This document shows positions 59,750 to 64,000 of a stretch of DNA of 64,000 nucleotides, piece after piece. Under the pieces are notes generated by a model. The model was given only the letters and a program-made list of their open reading frames with translations, had not been told where the DNA came from and ran no database searches. The stretch spans positions 838,918-902,917 of the forward strand of contig NZ_JBHLJR010000001.1 of the NCBI RefSeq assembly GCF_043677095.1. The letters run 5' to 3'. The position numbers and the translations under genes were made by a program. The DNA is from Natronococcus roseus. GTDB lineage: Archaea; Halobacteriota; Halobacteria; Halobacteriales; Natrialbaceae. Position 1 is the stretch's first letter, and each line of letters starts with the position of its first letter.

Positions 59750-61636
59750 ATGGACCATCTCCCACTTCGCGACTACGGCGTCATCGGCAACGACGACCGC
59801 TGTGCGCTCGTCAGCCGTCGCGGCTCGATCGACTGGTGTTGTTTCCCGCACCTCGAGGACGCGAGCGTCTTCGCTCGAATCCTCGACCTGGAGCGGGGTG
59901 GCCACTTCGCCGTCCACCCGGAGGCAAGCTACGAGTCCCACCAGGGGTACGCCGACCGAACGAACGTCCTCGAGACGGTGTTCGAGACGGCCGACGGGCA
60001 GGCGACCGTCACCGACTTCATGCCGATCGAGGACGACGAGACGGAGGACGAGGACTTCCAGCAGGCGATCTACCGCCGGCTCGAGTGCGACCGCGGCGAG
60101 GTCGAGTTCGCCGTCGAGTTCGAGCCCCGGTTCGACTACGCCCGCGTCGACCCGATTCTCGAGCGGACCGACGACGGCGTGGCGGCGCGAAGCGACGACG
60201 AGCAACTCCACCTCGTCGTCGGCGAACGACTCGAGCCCGAACTCGAGCTGGCCGACTCGGAGCCGACCGCGACCGGAACGGTCTCGCTCGAGGAGGGCGA
60301 GACGTGCTGGCTCGGCGTCCAGTACGGCGGGGCCGAACCGCTCGCCTCACTCGATCCGGAGACGGTCCTCGACGAAACGAAGCGCTACTGGCGGTCGTGG
60401 CTCAGCGCCCGCGAGGAGACTCCCGACTCGATGCCCGAGCGGTGGTACGAGATGGTGATCCGCTCGGAGCTCGTCCTCAAGCTCCTGATCCACCAGGAGA
60501 CGGGGGCGATCCCCGCCGCGGCGACGACCTCGATCCCCGAGAAGATCGGCTCGGATCGCACCTGGGACTACCGGTACAACTGGATCCGCGACGCGAAGTT
60601 CACCGTCCAGGCGCTGCACGACACCGGCCACCGCCAGGAGGCCCGCGAGTACTTCGACTGGTTCGTCGACGTGATGCAAAACGACCCCGCGGAGATCCAA
60701 CCGCTGTACGGACTCCACGGCGAGACCGACGTCGAGGAGGAGATCCTCGAGCATCTCTCGGGATACCGGGACACCCGCCCCGTCAGAATCGGCAACGGCG
60801 CGGCTCCCCAGCGCCAGCTCGACGCCTACGGGACGATCGTCCAGGCGGTCTACGAGACGATCCAGTACGACGACGAGATTTCGCTGACCGACGAGCAGTG
60901 GGACGCGGTCTGCGATCTCGTCGACTACGTCTGCGCTCACTGGTCCGAGCGCGACCCCGGCATCTGGGAGTTCCGCGAGGAACACCGCCACTTCCTGCAC
61001 TCGAAGCTACTGTGCTGGGTCGCGCTCGACCGCGGCATCGCGATCGCCGAGCAGAACGGGTTCGAGGCGCCCCTCGAGCGCTGGCGCGAGGAGCGCGAGG
61101 CGCTCCGCGAGGCGATCGAGCAACGCGGGTACAGCGAGAAGGCCGACAGCTTCGTCCAGCACTTCGAGACCGACGAGGCGATCGACGCCACCGCCCTGCT
61201 GCTCCCGATCTACGAGTTCCTGCCGCCCGAGGACGAGCGGATCCAGAACACGATCGACACCGTCCTCGAGGAGCTGACGACCGACGACGGACTCGTCGTC
61301 CGGTTCGTCGACAGCGAGGTCCGCGAGGACGAAGCGGAGGGGTTCGTGCTCTGTTCGTTCTGGCTGATCGACGCCCTGGTCCTCTCGAACCGCCTCGAGC
61401 TCGCCGAGGAGTACTTCGAGTCGCTCGTCGAGCACGCGAGCCCGCTCGGGCTCTACTCCGAGAAGATCGACCCCGAGAGCGGCCAGCTGCTGGGGAACTT
61501 CCCGCAGGCGTTCAGCCACCTCGGGCTGCTCAACAGCGCCTCGTACCTGACGCGAGCGCTCGAGACCGACGGCGAGGTCTCGCCGGGAGACTTCGACCCC
61601 GACGGGATCGAGACGCTGTTTCGGTCCGGTTCGTAG
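59750..61636 (+). CDS. GH15 glucoamylase/trehalase-like enzyme
   Basis: Glycoside hydrolase family 15 enzyme of 628 residues. The N-terminal beta-sandwich begins LRDYGVIGNDDRCALVSRRG and the (alpha/alpha)6 barrel follows. Active-site segments are TWDYRYNWIRDAKF, DPGIWEFREEHRHF (catalytic acid) and LLGNFPQAFSHLGLL (catalytic base region). No signal peptide is seen, so it is cytoplasmic. It may hydrolyse maltooligosaccharides, glycogen or trehalose; family 15 includes all. It is divergent from HtrA and convergent with the APH gene. Confidence 0.9.
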   Translation: MDHLPLRDYGVIGNDDRCALVSRRGSIDWCCFPHLEDASVFARILDLERGGHFAVHPEASYESHQGYADRTNVLETVFETADGQATVTDFMPIEDDETEDEDFQQAIYRRLECDRGEVEFAVEFEPRFDYARVDPILERTDDGVAARSDDEQLHLVVGERLEPELELADSEPTATGTVSLEEGETCWLGVQYGGAEPLASLDPETVLDETKRYWRSWLSAREETPDSMPERWYEMVIRSELVLKLLIHQETGAIPAAATTSIPEKIGSDRTWDYRYNWIRDAKFTVQALHDTGHRQEAREYFDWFVDVMQNDPAEIQPLYGLHGETDVEEEILEHLSGYRDTRPVRIGNGAAPQRQLDAYGTIVQAVYETIQYDDEISLTDEQWDAVCDLVDYVCAHWSERDPGIWEFREEHRHFLHSKLLCWVALDRGIAIAEQNGFEAPLERWREEREALREAIEQRGYSEKADSFVQHFETDEAIDATALLLPIYEFLPPEDERIQNTIDTVLEELTTDDGLVVRFVDSEVREDEAEGFVLCSFWLIDALVLSNRLELAEEYFESLVEHASPLGLYSEKIDPESGQLLGNFPQAFSHLGLLNSASYLTRALETDGEVSPGDFDPDGIETLFRSGS

Positions 61637-61653
61637 CCGAGTGGCGTCCGCAG

Positions 61654-62622
61654 CTACTGGATCGCATCGAGACGCCGCTGCATCTCCGATTCGACACGTT
61701 TTGCGACCGTCGCTTCCGGCTCGCCGGTGAGCGTGACCCACTTGTCGAAGAATCCGGAGCGGCCGAGCTGCCTGACCGCGTCGTAGATCGGCGCTCGGTC
61801 GTCGAACCCCTCCGGAATCGAACCCCGCTCTCGTCGGTATCCCTCCCGAAGGGCGTCCCGTAGCTCGCTCGCGTTCGTCGCCGTCTCCGGAAGTAGCTGG
61901 TCCTCGGCCCGGTGAAGCTCGCGGGCCGGATCGCCGACGTGGGCGAGCTCCCAGTCGACGAACCCCGCTTCCCCCATCTCGCCGCGAACGCAGTTCGGCC
62001 GGGCGGGGTCGCCGTGGACCAGGGTCGCCGGTGCCTCGTCGAGTCGCCCGCGGTTGTTCTCGACGGCCCCAACGACTGCATCGAAGTGGTGGTCGAACCG
62101 ATCGCTCGAGGCCAGCTCCCGCATCCACGCGATCCGCTCGACGAGCACGTCGGTCCAGATGCCGGTCTCGAGCTCGAGCCCCGATGCGTTTCCACCCGTA
62201 ACGTGACCGTGGTGGTCGAACCGATGGGCGTGAAGCGCCGCCAGCGCGGCGCCAACCTGGCGAATCGCGTCGACGCGCTCCCCGTCCGACCGGTCGCCCC
62301 ACTCGAGCGCGAGGGTCTCACCGAGGGGTGCGGTAAGGAGGTACGGAACCGCGCCGTCCGGCTCGCTCGCGAGCACCGTCGGCACGATCACGTCGCAGTG
62401 TTTGTCGACGTAGTCGATCGCGGCCCGCTCGCGGGCGATCCGCGAGCCGTCGCCGTCGACGGCTACCTTCAGGAAGACGGGATCGGCGTCGCGAAACGCG
62501 ACGCGGACGGTCCGGTTCCGATCGTTCCACGACGGCCCCGTCTCTCCGACGGTTTCGACCGTTCGGTCGGAGAAGACGTCCTCGAGCGCCGCGTCGACGG
62601 GATCGTCTCCGCGTTCGTCCAT
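61654..62622 (-). CDS. APH-family phosphotransferase
   Basis: Kinase-fold protein of 322 residues of the aminoglycoside/choline phosphotransferase family. The catalytic loop is LVHGDPARPNCV (HxDxxxxN) and the metal-binding FVDWELAHVGDPAREL follows, as in the family. Natural substrates are usually small metabolites such as choline, homoserine or fructosamine, rather than antibiotics. No partner gene is nearby. Confidence 0.85.
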   Translation of the reverse strand: MDERGDDPVDAALEDVFSDRTVETVGETGPSWNDRNRTVRVAFRDADPVFLKVAVDGDGSRIARERAAIDYVDKHCDVIVPTVLASEPDGAVPYLLTAPLGETLALEWGDRSDGERVDAIRQVGAALAALHAHRFDHHGHVTGGNASGLELETGIWTDVLVERIAWMRELASSDRFDHHFDAVVGAVENNRGRLDEAPATLVHGDPARPNCVRGEMGEAGFVDWELAHVGDPARELHRAEDQLLPETATNASELRDALREGYRRERGSIPEGFDDRAPIYDAVRQLGRSGFFDKWVTLTGEPEATVAKRVESEMQRRLDAIQ

Positions 62623-62847
62623 ACCGGGCTTTCGGAAACGGCCAATATATGCTCTCGGTGAGGAGGGGATTCGTCCGCGACAATCGGTGGTACGAGAAGC
62701 GTGGTCCCGTCGAACGAGGCGGGTGGAACTCCTCGAGTCCGAGGAACCGTTCTAATAGTTGGGAGTGCTATTTCGCTATGCGAACTGAACGAACAGCGGA
62801 GTCACCCACATAATCAAAACATATTTTCAAATTGAATCGGCGAGAAC
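62623..62847. other. Composition boundary without genes
   Basis: This 225-base stretch contains no credible gene. GC content falls sharply in it, and everything to the right edge is AT-richer than the rest. The last part includes the promoter of the next gene. Confidence 0.6.
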
Positions 62848-62855
62848 TTTATACC
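62848..62855 (+). promoter_or_regulatory. TATA box of DUF7344-like gene
   Basis: TTTATACC lies 33-40 bases before the ATG of the next gene. Transcription would begin about ten bases before that ATG, supporting it over a GTG nine codons earlier. Confidence 0.6.
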
Positions 62856-62887
62856 CACTGGTGTCTGTGTCTCGTCTACGGGATATA

Positions 62888-63259
62888 ATGAGTGAGGAGA
62901 CCAGAGGGAGTGGAGAAACTCCAAAAGAAGAAATAGCCATACCAGTAGAGGATACTTCGGTAGACGGAATCTTTGAATTGCTCTCTCACCAACGCCGACG
63001 TGCAATTCTTGACCTGCTTCTCACTCATGACCGACCACTAACTCTCACTGATCTTCGTAACGAGGTTGTCGAAAAAGAACAGGGCACAGAAATAACTGAA
63101 ATCCCCAGTAAACAGGTGCAGCAGGTTCATCTATCATTCCACCACGTTCACATTCCAAAATTGAAGGAGAGCGGAGTCATCAATTATGACTCGAGCCGGA
63201 ACCTCGTTGAACCGACTGAGGAGCTTAGCCAACTGGAACCATTCCTCGCTCAGCTATAA
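62888..63259 (+). CDS. Small HTH regulator (DUF7344-like)
   Basis: A 123-residue predicted DNA-binding protein. VDGIFELLSHQRRRAILDLLL is the usual opening of haloarchaeal winged-helix proteins of the DUF7344 type, followed by LTLTDLRNEVVEKE and a recognition-helix region HLSFHHVHIPKLKESGVINYD. Codon use is much less GC-rich than in the genes to the left, indicating foreign origin. No target is known. Confidence 0.8.
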   Translation: MSEETRGSGETPKEEIAIPVEDTSVDGIFELLSHQRRRAILDLLLTHDRPLTLTDLRNEVVEKEQGTEITEIPSKQVQQVHLSFHHVHIPKLKESGVINYDSSRNLVEPTEELSQLEPFLAQL

Positions 63260-63269
63260 GTGACCACCA

Positions 63270-63277
63270 GTTTATTG
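63270..63277 (+). promoter_or_regulatory. TATA box of Lrp/AsnC-like gene
   Basis: GTTTATTG lies about 28-35 bases before the ATG in the short gap after the preceding gene. Confidence 0.5.
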
Positions 63278-63304
63278 CTGTCAATCTGTATCTCGTAATT
63301 GCCC

Positions 63305-63793
63305 ATGGCCTCAGAGGAACTTGACTCGGTTGACAAAGGTATCCTGTATCTCTTGCAGGAAGATGCCAGGAATAACACGACGAACGCCATCGGGGAACAG
63401 GTCGGCGTCTCGTCCAGCACGGTCGCCAATCGTATCACCAAGCTCGAAGCGAACGGCGTTATCACGGGATATCACCCAACGATTGACTACGAGCAAACGG
63501 GGATGGGCCATCACTTGCTCATCATAGCGACGGTTCCAATCGATGACCAAGAGGAGATTGTTGACGACCTCGTTCGCGTCCCTGGTGTAGTGAGTGTCAG
63601 TGAGTTATTAACGAATAACGCAAACCTCTCAATTGAGTTGGTCGGACAGAGCAAGCAAGAAATTGAGAAGAGCATCGGTGAGATGAGCGCGTTGGGCGTC
63701 GATATCGAGCGCATGGATATGCTGAAGCGGATTCGAGCGTTCCCCTACAATCACTTCGGAAAAGAATTCGCGAACGAGGATGACACTGGATGA
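63305..63793 (+). CDS. Lrp/AsnC-family transcriptional regulator
   Basis: A 162-residue regulator. The N-terminal helix-turn-helix is LDSVDKGILYLLQEDARNNT, then GVSSSTVANRITKLEANGVI. The C-terminal RAM-like ligand domain (HLLIIATVPIDDQEEIVDDL) follows, with a tail. Such proteins are feast/famine or amino acid regulators, or in haloarchaea members of large families with unknown ligands. GC content is low for the window. Start at MASEELD; an upstream in-frame TTG or similar is less likely. Confidence 0.87.
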   Translation: MASEELDSVDKGILYLLQEDARNNTTNAIGEQVGVSSSTVANRITKLEANGVITGYHPTIDYEQTGMGHHLLIIATVPIDDQEEIVDDLVRVPGVVSVSELLTNNANLSIELVGQSKQEIEKSIGEMSALGVDIERMDMLKRIRAFPYNHFGKEFANEDDTG

Positions 63794-63839
63794 TTTCCAG
63801 ACCCTATTTAAGTCCCTCTGGGAAATATCAATCAAGCTA

Positions 63840-63850
63840 TATGTTTAAGA
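63840..63850 (+). promoter_or_regulatory. TATA box of HalOD1 gene
   Basis: TATGTTTAAGA is centred about 27 bases before the GTG of the last gene and supports that start. Confidence 0.5.
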
Positions 63851-63872
63851 AGGTGGCTGGTCTACAGGAGTT

Positions 63873-64000
63873 GTGAACAAAATTCAGACCGAAATGCACG
63901 AGGAGAAGTGTGTTAGTCAGACTGTGGTTGAAGCAGTTGCTGAAGCAGAAGGTGTTCGGCCTGTAGAACTCACACCCCCATTGTACGATGTCATTGATCC
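63873..64000 (+). CDS. HalOD1 output-domain protein (partial, 3' end outside window)
   Basis: The first 42 codons are visible: a GTG start, then residues ending VVEAVAEAEGVRPVELTPPLYDVID, which match the haloarchaeal output domain HalOD1 (typical ...VVEAVA...PLYDVIDPDAL). In other proteins this domain follows receiver or PAS domains; alone it is a small protein of unknown role. The gene is cut by the window edge. Start GTG chosen for its TATA box; an ATG seven codons later is possible. Confidence 0.75.
   Translation, partial: MNKIQTEMHEEKCVSQTVVEAVAEAEGVRPVELTPPLYDVID

Noticed and set aside
61654..62622. Antibiotic-resistance role for the APH-family gene
   Set aside because: The motifs define only the kinase fold. 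Most archaeal members act on metabolites and no resistance context exists.

Overview
The window is a stretch of a haloarchaeal chromosome. It is GC-rich (apart from the last ~1.25 kb), and the encoded proteins are very rich in Asp and Glu. Secreted proteins carry twin-arginine signals followed by a lipobox. Promoters are TATA boxes about 25-35 bases before the start codon, as expected for leaderless transcripts. Archaeal information-processing genes (L21e, Rpo4, DUF655, KsgA, EF-1 beta, SecE, Spt5, NreA, archaeal RNA ligase) confirm the domain. A member of the Natrialbales would fit, but no marker here settles the genus.

Layout. 1-4.3 kb: a sugar ABC importer (two permeases, the first cut by the window edge, and a lipoprotein) beside its TrmB-type regulator. 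4.5-12.1 kb: a zinc-ribbon membrane protein, a PfkB sugar kinase, two overlapping AtoE-like fatty-acid transporters, a nitroreductase, a ZIP metal transporter and a membrane protein. 12.2-14.3 kb: a pair of MetE-like genes, only one of which keeps the zinc ligands. 14.4-16.5 kb: a glyoxalase-like protein and a beta-propeller lipoprotein. 16.6-21.2 kb: the conserved L21e-Rpo4-DUF655-KsgA-HemK2 translation cluster, with Usp and MscS genes interspersed. 21.3-24.3 kb: cystathionine gamma-synthase, an MBL hydrolase and a DUF3995 protein. 24.3-27.2 kb: an RNA ligase and its PIN-domain partner with two small genes between them. 27.3-34.9 kb: an orphan TctC lipoprotein, an MFS transporter, EF-1 beta, a 59-residue zinc-finger protein, NreA and membrane proteins. 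35-46.1 kb: mostly metabolic and membrane genes (CinA, aminotransferase, Get3/ArsA ATPase, Usp, MFS, tautomerase, DASS carrier, SDR).

46.6-52.5 kb holds endonuclease V, an AN1-rhomboid protease, and a tight four-gene operon: degenerate sensor-like protein, single-domain response regulator, membrane-anchored HEAT protein and processive family 2 glycosyltransferase. This operon is the best candidate for an undescribed system: a phospho-relay-like switch on polysaccharide synthesis. 52.5-57 kb carries DUF5788, PolX-PHP, Mut7-C, a PHP protein, Spt5 and SecE. 57-62.6 kb carries an F420-type oxidoreductase, HtrA, a GH15 glucoamylase-like enzyme and an APH-family kinase. From about 62.75 kb the GC content drops sharply and three small regulatory genes follow, which suggests the edge of a genomic island.

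Two families of dispersed non-coding repeats occur. One is a 93-base double-palindromic element present twice (84/93 identical), each copy starting on the last base of a gene's TGA stop codon. The other is a G-rich hairpin segment in two of the longest gene-free gaps. No tRNA, rRNA, CRISPR array, IS transposase or replication origin was seen.
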